NCBI RefSeq assembly: GCF_002019855.1
Contig: NZ_CM007717.1
Coordinates: forward strand, 5,319,798 to 5,383,797
Length of the DNA stretch: 64,000 bases
Direction: 5' to 3'
DNA from: Streptomyces antibioticus
GTDB lineage: Bacteria > Actinomycetota > Actinomycetes > Streptomycetales > Streptomycetaceae
The position numbers and the translations under genes are program-made. This document shows positions 1-9,529 of the stretch, piece by piece (the first letter of the stretch is position 1; each line of letters opens with the position of its first letter). The notes beneath the pieces are model-generated. The model did not search any database, was not told the DNA's origin, and saw only the letters and a list, made by a program, of their open reading frames with translations.

Positions 1-32
1 ACCGCGACGACCAGCGGTCCCGGACCGACGCC

Positions 33-122
33 CGTCGACCGCCCATCGACCGACCATCGACAGACCTATCGACCGACTATCGACAGCGCGTCGACCGATC
101 GTCGACCGACCTTCGACCGAGG
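33..122. repeat. 11-bp phased TCGAC repeat array
   Basis: The pentamer TCGAC starts at 35, 46, 57, 69, 80, 91, 102 and 113, so it recurs every 11 bp with one 12-bp step. Units are variants of CCATCGACCGA. The array ends inside the ribosome-binding site of the sigma-factor gene at 133, so it occupies the space where its promoter or operator would be. TCGA is self-complementary, so the array places a small palindrome once per helical turn. It may be a regulator-binding array or slippage-generated sequence. Confidence 0.75.
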
Positions 123-132
123 AAACCACGAC

Positions 133-792
133 GTGGGGGACGACGCGGAGCTGACCGCCGCGGTGCTCGCGGCACAGCACGGGGACGAGAGCGCGTTCCG
201 TGCTGTGTACCGCACGGTGCATCCGCGCCTGCTCGGGTACGTACGCACACTGGTCGGGGATCCCGACGCCGAGGACGTCACCTCCGAGTCCTGGCTCCAG
301 ATCGCCCGCGACCTCGACCGGTTCAGCGGTGACGCCGACCGGTTCCGCGGCTGGGCCGCCCGGATCGCCCGCAACCGCGCGCTGGACCACATCCGGATGC
401 GCGGACGGCGCCCGGCGATCGGCGGCGACGAGACCGAACTGACCGGGCGGCCCGCCGAGTCCGACACCGCGGGCGAGGCCATCGAGGCGCTCGCCACCGG
501 CCGCACCCTCGACCTCATCGCCCGGCTCCCGCAGGACCAGGCCGAGGCCGTCGTGCTGCGGGTGGTGATGGGCCTGGACGCCAAGAGCGCCGCGGAGACC
601 CTCGGCAAGCGGCCCGGCGCCGTCCGCACGGCCGCGCACCGCGGTCTGAAGAAGCTCGCCGAACTCCTCGGCGACGACGCGGAGACGGCCGGCGTGCTCG
701 ATGCCCTGCCGCCCCAGCGGGACCCGCGCTCGCGCGCGGTGACGTCCGCCACAGTGACGCATGGGCGCACGCGGACGCAGAAGGACATGTGA
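133..792 (+). CDS. Sigma-70 family RNA polymerase sigma factor (ECF-like)
   Basis: A 219-residue protein with the two-domain layout of a group 4 (ECF) sigma factor. Region 2 covers about residues 20-90 and includes the DAEDVTSESWLQ core-binding helix. Region 4 covers about 120-170, with the helix-turn-helix around SAAETLGKRPGAVRTA. The GTG start at 133 follows GAGGA at 119-123 with a 9-nt spacer. The stop TGA shares its last base with the ATG of the next gene, so the two are translationally coupled. This arrangement is typical of a sigma factor and its regulator. I recall a similar pair at SCO4866 in S. coelicolor, but the regulon is unknown to me. The upstream 11-bp repeats may be part of its control. 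Confidence 0.85.
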   Translation: MGDDAELTAAVLAAQHGDESAFRAVYRTVHPRLLGYVRTLVGDPDAEDVTSESWLQIARDLDRFSGDADRFRGWAARIARNRALDHIRMRGRRPAIGGDETELTGRPAESDTAGEAIEALATGRTLDLIARLPQDQAEAVVLRVVMGLDAKSAAETLGKRPGAVRTAAHRGLKKLAELLGDDAETAGVLDALPPQRDPRSRAVTSATVTHGRTRTQKDM

Positions 793-2012
793 TGGCCGAC
801 AAGCAGGACGGGTGGCTCGACCGCGAGACGGCGGAGCGTCTGCTGCGCGGCGCGTCGGCCGACGACGCGGTCGGCCCCACGGCCTCGAAGGTCGACCGTG
901 ACGAGGCGGAGCAGCTCGTCCGCACCCTGGCCGCGCTGTCGTCCCTCGCGGACGCGCCCGTTCCGGACGCCGGTGAACTCCCGGGCGAGGCGGCCGCCCT
1001 GGCCGCGTTCCGCAGTGCCCGCGCCGCCGACGCACTCTGCGAGACCCCCGCCGAGCAACCTCCCGTCGCATTGCCGTACGCCACCCAAGAGGCGTACGCC
1101 GTCGACGAGTTGTCCGACCTGCGCACCGCCCGCCGTACCGCCTCCGTCGCCGTACCGCGCCCCCGGACCGCCGTCGCGCACGAGTCCGACGCCGGGCTGG
1201 TGCGGATCGGGCGGCCCCGGCCCTCGAAGGCCGCCGGACGGTCCCGCTGGAGCCGCACCGCCCGGTTCTCGGTCGCCGCCGCGCTGGCCGTCGGCCTGGC
1301 CGGCGGGGTCGCGGTCGCGGCCGGCACCGGGGTGCTGCCGGGCCCCTTCGACGGCGAGCCGGCCCCGCCCGGCGCCTCCGTCTCGGCCCCCGCGAGCCCC
1401 GAACGGCCGTCGGCCTCCCCGGAACCGGACGTCACCGCCGGCGCCACGGGCCGGGCCACGCCCGACACCCCCGGCAGCGCGGGCGGCTCGGCCGCACCCG
1501 GCGCCTCCGGCGACACCGACTCCCGCGACGACGGCACCGACGCCCGGGACGGTGAGGGCCTCCGGCGCGACGGCGCGCTCTCCTCCTGCCGCGACCTGCG
1601 GGCGGGGCGGACCCCGGACGCCGACCGCACCCGGGCCCTGGAGCGCCTGGCCGGCGGTCCGGCACGGGTACGGACGTACTGCGCGGACCTCCTCAAGAGC
1701 GTCGCGGGGAGGGGGGACGGCCGGGGGGACTCCCGTGACGGTCAGTACGGCAGGGACGGCCGGGACGGCAAGGACCGGGACACCCGGGACACCCGTGACG
1801 GCCGGAACGGCTACGAGACCCCCGGCGGCGACTCCGGCGACGGCTCCGACGGCTCCGACGGCAGCGACGGCGCATCCGGTCGCGGCGACGGGGACGACGG
1901 GGACGGGGACGGCCACCACCGGGGACACGGCGAGCGGGACGGCCGGGACGGCCGTGACGGTCACTCCCGAGGCGGCCGTGGTGGCCACGGCGGTCACCAC
2001 AACCGCCGCTGA
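792..2012 (+). CDS. Low-complexity single-pass membrane protein, possible anti-sigma partner
   Basis: A 406-residue protein whose ATG overlaps the sigma-factor stop and has AAGGA 6 nt upstream. The N-terminal 150 residues are acidic and predicted cytoplasmic. One membrane segment (AAALAVGLAGGVAVAAG) lies near residue 165. The outside half is Asp/Gly/Arg/Ser rich with runs of RDG, SDG and GDG that look like collagen-type triplets, and it ends in a His/Gly/Arg tail. There is no zinc-binding anti-sigma motif (HxxxCxxC). Coupling to a sigma gene and the topology suggest a membrane anchor or anti-sigma factor for SigECF, but no recognisable domain confirms this. The repeats probably form a flexible segment reaching into the wall. 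Confidence 0.7.
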   Translation: MADKQDGWLDRETAERLLRGASADDAVGPTASKVDRDEAEQLVRTLAALSSLADAPVPDAGELPGEAAALAAFRSARAADALCETPAEQPPVALPYATQEAYAVDELSDLRTARRTASVAVPRPRTAVAHESDAGLVRIGRPRPSKAAGRSRWSRTARFSVAAALAVGLAGGVAVAAGTGVLPGPFDGEPAPPGASVSAPASPERPSASPEPDVTAGATGRATPDTPGSAGGSAAPGASGDTDSRDDGTDARDGEGLRRDGALSSCRDLRAGRTPDADRTRALERLAGGPARVRTYCADLLKSVAGRGDGRGDSRDGQYGRDGRDGKDRDTRDTRDGRNGYETPGGDSGDGSDGSDGSDGASGRGDGDDGDGDGHHRGHGERDGRDGRDGHSRGGRGGHGGHHNRR

Positions 2013-2155
2013 CCTGCGCTTTTCCCCTCGCGTGAAACATTTTCCGCGCCGGGTGTGACGTTTTCGGAGGTCCCGGCGCAGTAAGAAGTGAGCCGACTGG
2101 TCATCGGCCCTCGCACTGAGCCGGGGTTCCCCCCGTACCGACGGCTCGTGCACCT

Positions 2156-2194
2156 GGCGCGGGCGGGACACGTTCCCCCGGTCCCGCCCGCGCC
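2156..2194. terminator. Bidirectional terminator between convergent genes
   Basis: A perfect 14-bp stem (GGCGCGGGCGGGAC at 2156-2169, complement at 2181-2194) with an 11-nt loop. It lies between the convergent membrane protein gene and the L,D-transpeptidase gene, so it can stop transcription from both sides. Confidence 0.75.
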
Positions 2195-2211
2195 CCACAC
2201 CCTCTCCGGTC

Positions 2212-3039
2212 TCACCAGGACACGACGACCTTGTCGCCGGTGCGGACCTGCGCGAAGAGCCCCGCGATCGCCGCCTCGTCCCGGACGTTCACACAGCCGT
2301 GCGAGGCACCGGCGTATCCGCGGGCCGTGAAGTCGGCCGAGTAGTGCACCGCCTGGCCGCCGCTGAAGAACATCGCGTAGGGCATCGGCGAGTCGTAGAG
2401 CGTGGACACGTGGTGGCGGGACTTGAAGTACACGCGGAACACGCCCTCGCGGGTCGGGGTGTACTGCGAGCCGAAGCGGACCGACACCGTCGACAGGGTC
2501 CGTCCGTCGATCATCCAGCGCAGGGTGCGGCTGGTCTTGTCGACGCACAGCACCCGCCCGGTCAGACAGCGCGGATCGGGGGCCGCGGCCGGCTGACCGC
2601 CCATCAGATACAGCTCCCACCGGCCCGGTTCGCGGGTCATCCCCAGCAGCCGCTGCCAGGTGACGGTGTCGGTGCGCCCGGTCCGCGGCAGCCCGCGCTT
2701 GCCCTGGAACCCCTCCACCGCCCGCTCGGTGGCCCGGTCGTACGTGCCCGTCGGCCCCTCGAAGAGCCAGGCGATCTGCCGCAGCCGGGCCTGGAGTTCA
2801 CGGACGTCCGGCCCGGTGTCGCCGTGGGACCACAGGACGGCGGGGGCGGGAGTGGGGGTGGGGGCCGCGCGGGGCTTGTCGTCGGCGCTCGCGCCCGCCG
2901 CCGAGGGCTCGCCGGTGGCCTCGGCCCGCACGGACGGGCGTGTTCCGCCGTCCGCCTCCCGCGCCTGCACGGTACAGCCGCACACCGTCGCCAGGGCCGC
3001 CGTGCCGGCCAGGGCGGTGATCGATCTCCGGATCCGCAT
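2212..3039 (-). CDS. L,D-transpeptidase lipoprotein with peptidoglycan-binding domain
   Basis: A 275-residue exported YkuD-family L,D-transpeptidase, which makes 3-3 cross-links in peptidoglycan or attaches proteins to it. The N-terminus (MRIRRS...) has a positively charged region, a hydrophobic core and a Cys-containing lipobox-like VCGC, so it is probably lipid-anchored. A PG_binding_1 domain follows at about residues 65-125 (GDTGPDVRELQARLRQ). The catalytic domain fills the C-terminal 110 residues and carries SHGCVNV, with the nucleophilic Cys. I chose the ATG at 3039 because it starts directly at the signal peptide; the frame extends 30 codons further but that extension has no signal. It is divergent from the mutase gene at 3153. 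Confidence 0.88.
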   Translation of the reverse strand: MRIRRSITALAGTAALATVCGCTVQAREADGGTRPSVRAEATGEPSAAGASADDKPRAAPTPTPAPAVLWSHGDTGPDVRELQARLRQIAWLFEGPTGTYDRATERAVEGFQGKRGLPRTGRTDTVTWQRLLGMTREPGRWELYLMGGQPAAAPDPRCLTGRVLCVDKTSRTLRWMIDGRTLSTVSVRFGSQYTPTREGVFRVYFKSRHHVSTLYDSPMPYAMFFSGGQAVHYSADFTARGYAGASHGCVNVRDEAAIAGLFAQVRTGDKVVVSW

Positions 3040-3152
3040 GCCAGTGATGTTCCCCCCGGATGACGTCCCGCGAACGGAGCGGCATGGTGGTGAACGGCAC
3101 GGAAAACCGGTCCGCGGACCGGTGGGCACCTCGACAGGGAGGGATCACCCCC

Positions 3153-4733
<1,581 letters not shown>

Positions 4734-4824
4734 GCTGGGTGATTCATGCGAACGGGTGATCGGGGGCCAAATCCGCCCGCTCGTGGATACGCTCGTGGAG
4801 GGTGTTCCCGACAAGGAGGGTGCC

Positions 4825-5406
4825 GTGGCTGTGATGCTGCACGAGTCGTCGCTCGCCGATGCTGCCGACCGGCTGTGGGAGGAGCTGCCCGGGCACCGGG
4901 TGGAGATCCTGAACGGGAGCATCGTCGTGACACCGCCGCCGGACGGTCCGCACCAGGACACGCTGACCTGGCTCATCGAGAAGTTCGCCGAGGTCGGGGC
5001 CAGGAAGGCAGGGCTCAGGTATGTGCAAGGGATCGGCCTGTGGCTGCCGACCGGCCCTGACGACTACGCGGTGCCGGACCTCTCCGTCGTCGACGACGAC
5101 TACAAGGACGCGCTCGTCGAGAAGAACTGCTACGCCCCGTTCGTCTTCCGGCTGGTCGTGGAGGTGACCTCCTCCAATTGGACCAACGACACGGCCACCA
5201 AGGTCGATGTCTACGCCCGAGCAGGCATCCCCGCCTACCTCGTCGCCGACCGCAAGCACGGCGAGGTCCTCCTCTACACCGACCCCGCCGACGGCGAGTA
5301 TCCCGACCCCGTCCGCTTCAAGCGCGGGCAGAGCGTGCCGGTCCCCGAGTCCGTCGGGGTCGCCCTCGACCTGTCCGTGGACACCCTCCTGGACGGCGAC
5401 GACTGA
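4825..5406 (+). CDS. Uma2 family protein (PD-(D/E)XK nuclease fold)
   Basis: A 193-residue Uma2/DUF820-type protein, a family with a restriction-endonuclease-like fold that is expanded in Streptomyces and has no established role. Typical features are the N-terminal RVEILNGSIVVTPPP strand, the YAVPDLSVVDDD acidic motif, and EVTSSNWTNDTATKVDVYARAGIPAYLVAD residues read in pieces as the E...K core. GTG 4825 follows AAGGAGGG at 4813-4820. ATG 4834 is an alternative. A longer frame from 4711 lacks a good ribosome-binding site and overlaps the mutase gene. A second Uma2 gene lies at 38524. Confidence 0.85.
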   Translation: MAVMLHESSLADAADRLWEELPGHRVEILNGSIVVTPPPDGPHQDTLTWLIEKFAEVGARKAGLRYVQGIGLWLPTGPDDYAVPDLSVVDDDYKDALVEKNCYAPFVFRLVVEVTSSNWTNDTATKVDVYARAGIPAYLVADRKHGEVLLYTDPADGEYPDPVRFKRGQSVPVPESVGVALDLSVDTLLDGDD

Positions 5407-5436
5407 CTGTCGGACCCCCGTGCGACACTCGTGCCC

Positions 5437-6087
5437 ATGTTCGGTGTCATCGACCTTCCCACCTATCTCGCGGGTCTCGTTCTGATCGTTCTCCTTCCGG
5501 GGCCCAACTCCCTCTATGTGCTCTCCGCCGCAGCCCGGCGCGGGGTGCGGACCGGGTACACCGCCGCGGCCGGGGTCTGGTGCGGGGACACCGTGCTGAT
5601 GACGCTGTCCGCCGCCGGTGTCGCCTCGCTGCTCCAGGCCAACGCCGTGCTGTTCGGGATCGTGAAGTACGCGGGCGCCGGCTATCTGACCTGGCTCGCG
5701 ATCGGGATGCTGCGGGCCGCGTGGGGGATGTGGCGCACCCGGCGGGAGCGCGCCCTGAGCGAGGCCGGGGAAGCCCCCGTCTCGGACGAGCGCCCCTTCC
5801 GGCGGGCGCTGGTGATCAGCCTCTTCAACCCCAAGGCGATCCTCTTTTTCGTGGCCTTCTTCGTTCAGTTCGTCGACCCCGGATACGCGTACCCGGCGCT
5901 GTCGTTCGTGGTGCTCGGGGCGTTCGCGCAGGTGGCGAGCTTCCTGTATCTGAGCGCGCTGATCTTCGGCGGGACCCGGCTCGCGGCGGCCTTCAGCCGG
6001 CGCAAGCGGCTGGCGGCCGGGGCGACGTCCGCGGCCGGTGCGCTGTTCCTCGGGTTCGCGGTGAAGCTGTCCGTGGCCAGCGCCTGA
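5437..6087 (+). CDS. LysE/RhtB family amino-acid exporter
   Basis: A 216-residue inner-membrane protein of the LysE family, closest in character to the leucine exporter LeuE type. It has about six hydrophobic segments, the family signature LLPGPNSLYVLSAAARRG near residues 20-40, and SLFNPKAILFFVAFF around 130. Start is probably the ATG at 5437, with a GTG two codons earlier. No clear Shine-Dalgarno sequence is visible. It is 30 bp after the Uma2 stop and may be co-transcribed with it. Its 3' end overlaps the convergent monooxygenase gene by 95 bp. Confidence 0.85.
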   Translation: MFGVIDLPTYLAGLVLIVLLPGPNSLYVLSAAARRGVRTGYTAAAGVWCGDTVLMTLSAAGVASLLQANAVLFGIVKYAGAGYLTWLAIGMLRAAWGMWRTRRERALSEAGEAPVSDERPFRRALVISLFNPKAILFFVAFFVQFVDPGYAYPALSFVVLGAFAQVASFLYLSALIFGGTRLAAAFSRRKRLAAGATSAAGALFLGFAVKLSVASA

Positions 6088-7432
6088 CGGGTCGGGCCCC
6101 CACCCGCGCCCGGTACTCGGCCAGGCCGTCCGTCGTGGTGCCCGCCCATCCCGCGTAGCCGTCCGGGCGGACCAGGAACACGCCGTCCGGCAGGGTCAGC
6201 AGGGTCCAGTCCGGGCCCTTGAGACGGTCGAACAGGCGGACGCCGTCCACCGTCACGTCGGGGATCCGGTCTCCCGCGCGCAGCACGCCGGGCGCGGCCC
6301 TCGTCTCCTCGGTCAGTGACGACTCCCGGTAGTTCAGACCGAGCTGCCGGGTACCGGCCCCGCGCCGGGCCTCGTCCCGGTGGATCGCCGTCGACAGGCC
6401 GAGCATCCGCGCCGCGACCGGCCTGCGCTCCTCCTCGTAGGTGTCGAGGAGGCTCTCGGCCGCCCGGCCGCCGAGCACCGCGCCCAGCTTCCAGCCCAGG
6501 TTGTAGGCGTCCTGCACGCTGGTGTTCAGACCCTGGCCGCCGGCGGGGGAGTGGATGTGCGCGGCGTCCCCGGCGAGGAAGACCCGGCCCGCGCGGAAGC
6601 GGTCCGCCAGGGCCGCGCGCGGACGGAAGTCCGACGTCCAGCGGACCTCGGTCACCTCCCCGGGCGCCAGATGCGTGCGCTCGCCGACGACCTTCCGCAC
6701 CCCGTCCGGGGAGAGGTCGATGCCGGTGCCGTCCGGGAACTGTGCCACGAGCTGGAAGTCCTCCGTCCCGGCGAGCGGGCACAGCGCCAGGAACCCCGCC
6801 CCTTCGCCGCCCGGCGGGAAGACGTGCCACCACTCCCGCCCCAGGCCGGGGATCCGCACGTCCGCCACCAGCAGCGGGTCCGGATCGACCGTCTCGCCGG
6901 CCATCGTGACGCCCAGCGCCCGCCGCACCGCCGAGCGGCCCCCGTCGGCGGCGACGGCGTAGCGGGCGCGCACCGGCGCACCGGTGGCGAAGTGCGCCGT
7001 CACGCCCTCCGGGTCCTGCTCGATCCGCACCAGTTCGTGGCCGAAGAGCACCTCGCCGCCCAGCTCCGCCAGCCGGGCCCGCAGGATCTCCTGGTTGCGC
7101 CACTGCGGGACCATCCAGGGTGCGGTGAAGCGCGAGCCCTCCTCGCCGTCCTCCGCCGGGTCGAACATCCGGTGTTCCCCGGCCTGCCGGCCGTCCTGCC
7201 AGATCATGCCGACCGGGTAGGGCCCGCCGGCGGCGAGAATCTCGTCGAGGACGCCCAGATCCTCGTAGACCTCCATCGTGCGGGGCTGGATGCCCTTGCC
7301 GCGGGAGCCGGGGGCCAGGGTCTCGCCCCGCTCCACCACCACCGCGTCCACCCCGCGCCGGGCCAGGTCGATGCCGAGGGCGAGGCCGGTGGGGCCCGCG
7401 CCGACGACGAGTACGTCCGTGTGCACTGTCAT
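5993..7432 (-). CDS. FAD-dependent aromatic monooxygenase (class A flavoprotein)
   Basis: A 479-residue PHBH-fold hydroxylase predicted to use NAD(P)H, FAD and oxygen. It shows the Rossmann GAGPTG motif at residues 9-14, the DG motif in AADGGRSAVRRALG, and the GD motif in VFLAGDAAHIHSPAGGQG. The C-terminal thioredoxin-like extension is present (RAGDRIPDVTVDG). The ATG at 7432 faces the divergent TetR gene, and two TTAAC-N3-GTTAA palindromes lie between them, so the TetR protein very likely represses this gene until its ligand, probably an aromatic compound or antibiotic, appears. The last about 32 codons overlap the LysE gene on the other strand, and I found no simple frameshift that would end the protein earlier. 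The substrate is unknown; it does not look like the rifampicin monooxygenase I remember. Confidence 0.85.
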   Translation of the reverse strand: MTVHTDVLVVGAGPTGLALGIDLARRGVDAVVVERGETLAPGSRGKGIQPRTMEVYEDLGVLDEILAAGGPYPVGMIWQDGRQAGEHRMFDPAEDGEEGSRFTAPWMVPQWRNQEILRARLAELGGEVLFGHELVRIEQDPEGVTAHFATGAPVRARYAVAADGGRSAVRRALGVTMAGETVDPDPLLVADVRIPGLGREWWHVFPPGGEGAGFLALCPLAGTEDFQLVAQFPDGTGIDLSPDGVRKVVGERTHLAPGEVTEVRWTSDFRPRAALADRFRAGRVFLAGDAAHIHSPAGGQGLNTSVQDAYNLGWKLGAVLGGRAAESLLDTYEEERRPVAARMLGLSTAIHRDEARRGAGTRQLGLNYRESSLTEETRAAPGVLRAGDRIPDVTVDGVRLFDRLKGPDWTLLTLPDGVFLVRPDGYAGWAGTTTDGLAEYRARVGARPVRRWPRTASPRTRGTAHRPRTSPRPPAACAG

Positions 7433-7442
7433 CCCTCTCTCC

Positions 7443-7455
7443 TTAACGCTGTTAA
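7443..7455. promoter_or_regulatory. Probable TetR operator, site 1
   Basis: Palindrome TTAACGCTGTTAA just upstream of the monooxygenase start, 10 bp from its ATG. A near-identical palindrome lies at 7480-7492, with centres 37 bp apart. Confidence 0.75.
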
Positions 7456-7479
7456 GTGCCGTCCCTCCCGAGCGTGCCC

Positions 7480-7492
7480 TTAACGGCGTTAA
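7480..7492. promoter_or_regulatory. Probable TetR operator, site 2
   Basis: Palindrome TTAACGGCGTTAA, 10 bp upstream of the GTG of the TetR gene. It shares TTAAC-N3-GTTAA with site 1 and would allow autoregulation plus control of the monooxygenase. Confidence 0.75.
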
Positions 7493-7502
7493 ACTGTCAA
7501 GT

Positions 7503-8153
7503 GTGACCACCGGACGACGAGCCCCCCTCGACCGCAAGCGCGTCGCGGACACCGCCCTGGCCCTGCTGAACGAGACCGGCCTGGACGGGCTGACCCTGCG
7601 CGCCATCGCCAAGGAACTCGATGTGAAGGCGCCCGCCCTGTACTGGCACTTCAAGGACAAGCAGGCGCTGCTCGACGAGATGGCGACCGAGATGTACCGG
7701 CGGATGGTCGCCAGGACCCGGCTCGACCCCGGCGACACCTGGCAGGAGCGGCTGCGCAAGGCCAACCACGGGCTGCGGGACGCGCTGCTCGCCTACCGGG
7801 ACGGCGCGAAGGTGTTCAGCGGCTCACGCTTCACCGGCACCGAGCACGCCCACGCGATGGAGGAGACGCTGCGGCTGTTCACGGCGGCCGGCTTCACCCT
7901 CGGCCAGGCCGTCCGGGCGACGACGACGGCGTTCACGTACACCATCGGGTTCGTCGTCGAGGAGCAGGGCGTGCAGCCGCTGCCGGACGAGCGGCGCGAG
8001 GGCTACGACGTGGCGGAACGCGCCCGGCTGTTCGCGGATTTCCCGCTCACGGCCCGTGCGGGCGCGGAGATCTTCACCGACTACGGCACGCATTTCGAGG
8101 AAGGTCTGGACATCGTCGTCGCGGGAATCGGGGCGCGCTACGGAATTTCCTGA
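7503..8153 (+). CDS. TetR family transcriptional regulator
   Basis: A 216-residue repressor. The N-terminal helix-turn-helix covers about residues 10-55 (LTLRAIAKELDVKAPALYWHF, with the YWHF recognition-helix end typical of TetR). The C-terminal part resembles the tetracycline-repressor-type ligand domain (KVFSGSRFTGTEHAH, TTTAFTYTIGFVVEEQ). GTG 7503 is used because the upstream frame crosses the operators. Two palindromes in the 70-bp divergent spacer point to control of itself and the monooxygenase. The closeness of operator 2 to the GTG suggests a very short or absent leader. Confidence 0.88.
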   Translation: MTTGRRAPLDRKRVADTALALLNETGLDGLTLRAIAKELDVKAPALYWHFKDKQALLDEMATEMYRRMVARTRLDPGDTWQERLRKANHGLRDALLAYRDGAKVFSGSRFTGTEHAHAMEETLRLFTAAGFTLGQAVRATTTAFTYTIGFVVEEQGVQPLPDERREGYDVAERARLFADFPLTARAGAEIFTDYGTHFEEGLDIVVAGIGARYGIS

Positions 8154-8192
8154 GAGGAGCCTCTCGCGTATTACCGTCGATTCACCGGGAAT

Positions 8193-9320
8193 TCACCCCC
8201 GCGGCGCCGCCAGCGCCTTCCGCATCCGCGGAGTCAGCCGTTCCTCGACCATCTTGTTCAGCACCCGCGCCAGCACCAGCATCGAGACGACCGTCAGCGC
8301 GAAGGTCGCGGCCGACGGCACCCCGAGCCGCCGGTGCAGGGTCTCCACGACGACCCAGCCCAGATGCTCGTGCACCAGGTAGAACGGGTACGTGAGGGCC
8401 CCGGCAGCCGTCAGCCAACGCCAGTTCACCCGCTCCAGCAGGCCCAGCGCGATGGCCGCGACGGCGGCGAACCCGAGGGCGACCACCGCGACGATGCCGA
8501 AGCTCGTGCGGTGGGCGAAGGCGTCCGGGTCGGCGGCGTTCCACAGCTCGCGCACCGCGTAGTGCTGGCCGACCAGGAAGCCCACCGCGGTGATCCCCCA
8601 GGCGTACGGGTCACGGCGGTCGCGGTGCACCAGGTACAGGCCGACCCCGCCGACGAAGAACGGCGCGTACTGCGGCATCAGCACGAGGTCGAGCACCGGC
8701 TGCCGCGCGCCCTGCGCGACCGCCGCCGCCAGGATCCAGCCCGCGCAGAACACGAGCACCCGGCGCCGGGTCGCGCCCGGCAGCACCACGCACACCGCGA
8801 ACAGGGCGTAGAACCGCACCTCCGCCCAGAGCGTCCAGTCCACGCCGAGCACCCGGTCCACGCCCAGCGGCTGCTGAAGCAGGGTCAGGTTCACCAGGGC
8901 GTCGCTCGGTGAGACCGCCTCGTAGGCGACGACGGGCAGCGCGAAGACAGCGGTGACCAGGACGACCGCGACCCAGTAGGCGGGCATCAGCCGGGCCGCG
9001 CGGGAGGCGAGGAAGGAGCGCGGCGAACGGCCCCAGCCGCTCATGCAGATGACGAACCCGCTGATCACGAAGAAGATCTGGACGCCGAGACAGCCGTAGG
9101 CGAACGGCGTGTGCAGGACCGGGAACACCCGGTCCGGCGAGGCGCCCCAGGCGTGGGTGATCTCGCCGCCCCGGCCGCCGTAGTGGTAGCAGGCCACCAT
9201 CAGCGCGGCCAGCAGCCGCAGTCCGTCCAGGGCGCGCAGCCGGCCGCCGGGTGGCGCCGCCTGCGGGGGAGCGGCGGCAGCGGGGCTCTCCTGTGCCGTG
9301 TTCACGACCGTCTGTGTCAC
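8193..9320 (-). CDS. Acyltransferase family 3 membrane protein (OafA-like)
   Basis: A 375-residue polytopic membrane O-acyltransferase of the type that acetylates or succinylates surface glycans. The N-terminal LRALDGLRLLAALMVACYHY and the GVQIFFVISGFVICMSG segment are family hallmarks (R/D near the start of TM1 and the FFxxSGF motif). About ten hydrophobic segments follow. GTG 9320 has GAGG about 8 nt upstream; the frame continues 55 codons further upstream but that part is basic and lacks membrane character. It sits at the edge of the nonulosonate polymer locus, divergent from the GT29-like gene, so it may decorate that polymer. Confidence 0.82.
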   Translation of the reverse strand: MTQTVVNTAQESPAAAAPPQAAPPGGRLRALDGLRLLAALMVACYHYGGRGGEITHAWGASPDRVFPVLHTPFAYGCLGVQIFFVISGFVICMSGWGRSPRSFLASRAARLMPAYWVAVVLVTAVFALPVVAYEAVSPSDALVNLTLLQQPLGVDRVLGVDWTLWAEVRFYALFAVCVVLPGATRRRVLVFCAGWILAAAVAQGARQPVLDLVLMPQYAPFFVGGVGLYLVHRDRRDPYAWGITAVGFLVGQHYAVRELWNAADPDAFAHRTSFGIVAVVALGFAAVAAIALGLLERVNWRWLTAAGALTYPFYLVHEHLGWVVVETLHRRLGVPSAATFALTVVSMLVLARVLNKMVEERLTPRMRKALAAPRG

Positions 9321-9442
9321 GCCGGTGTACCTCGGGATTCGCCTGGGTGCCGTCCATGCGGACTCTATGACTTCACCCGCGAAACTCCTGTTCGACGCCA
9401 TCAGCATTCGCCGCCCTGTTCCAAGGGGTTCATCTGGGCGTC

Positions 9443-9460
9443 GTTTTGCTTTCTTACGTT
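9443..9460 (+). promoter_or_regulatory. Conserved promoter-like element upstream of GT29-like gene
   Basis: GTTTTGCTTTCTTACGTT, which closely matches GTTTTGCTTCCTAGCGTT at 20333-20350 ahead of the DUF6716-like gene of the same locus. The TTACGT/TAGCGT part could be a -10 element. Confidence 0.45.
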
Positions 9461-9529
9461 CTTTCGGCCTCCCCTCGACGCGCATCCATCACGTGTCTTT
9501 TCATATGCAGTTTCAACGCCAGGAGAACC

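Noticed and set aside
35..117. TCGAC repeats as a CRISPR array
   Set aside because: The units are 11 bp with no unique spacers and no cas genes.
66..2198. Long open frame on the minus strand opposite the sigma factor and membrane protein
   Set aside because: It follows the GC-skewed codon pattern of the plus-strand genes, has no domain, and its Val/Ala runs mirror the Asp/Gly repeats. Shadow frame.
4825..5406. Uma2 proteins (also 38524-39108) as parts of a defence system
   Set aside because: They are isolated single genes with no toxin, methylase or helicase neighbours, and the family is widespread in Streptomyces cores.
5993..6105. Possible frameshift at the end of the monooxygenase gene causing the overlap with LysE
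   Set aside because: Shifting by one base in either direction does not give a nearby stop, so a simple indel does not explain it.
5993..7432. Monooxygenase as a rifampicin-inactivating Rox enzyme
   Set aside because: Apart from general FAD motifs the sequence does not resemble the Rox pattern I remember, and the TetR context is generic.
9427..9445. GGTTCATCTGGGCG upstream of the GT29-like gene as a PHO box
   Set aside because: Only one half resembles GTTCACC; the 11-bp direct repeat is not convincing.
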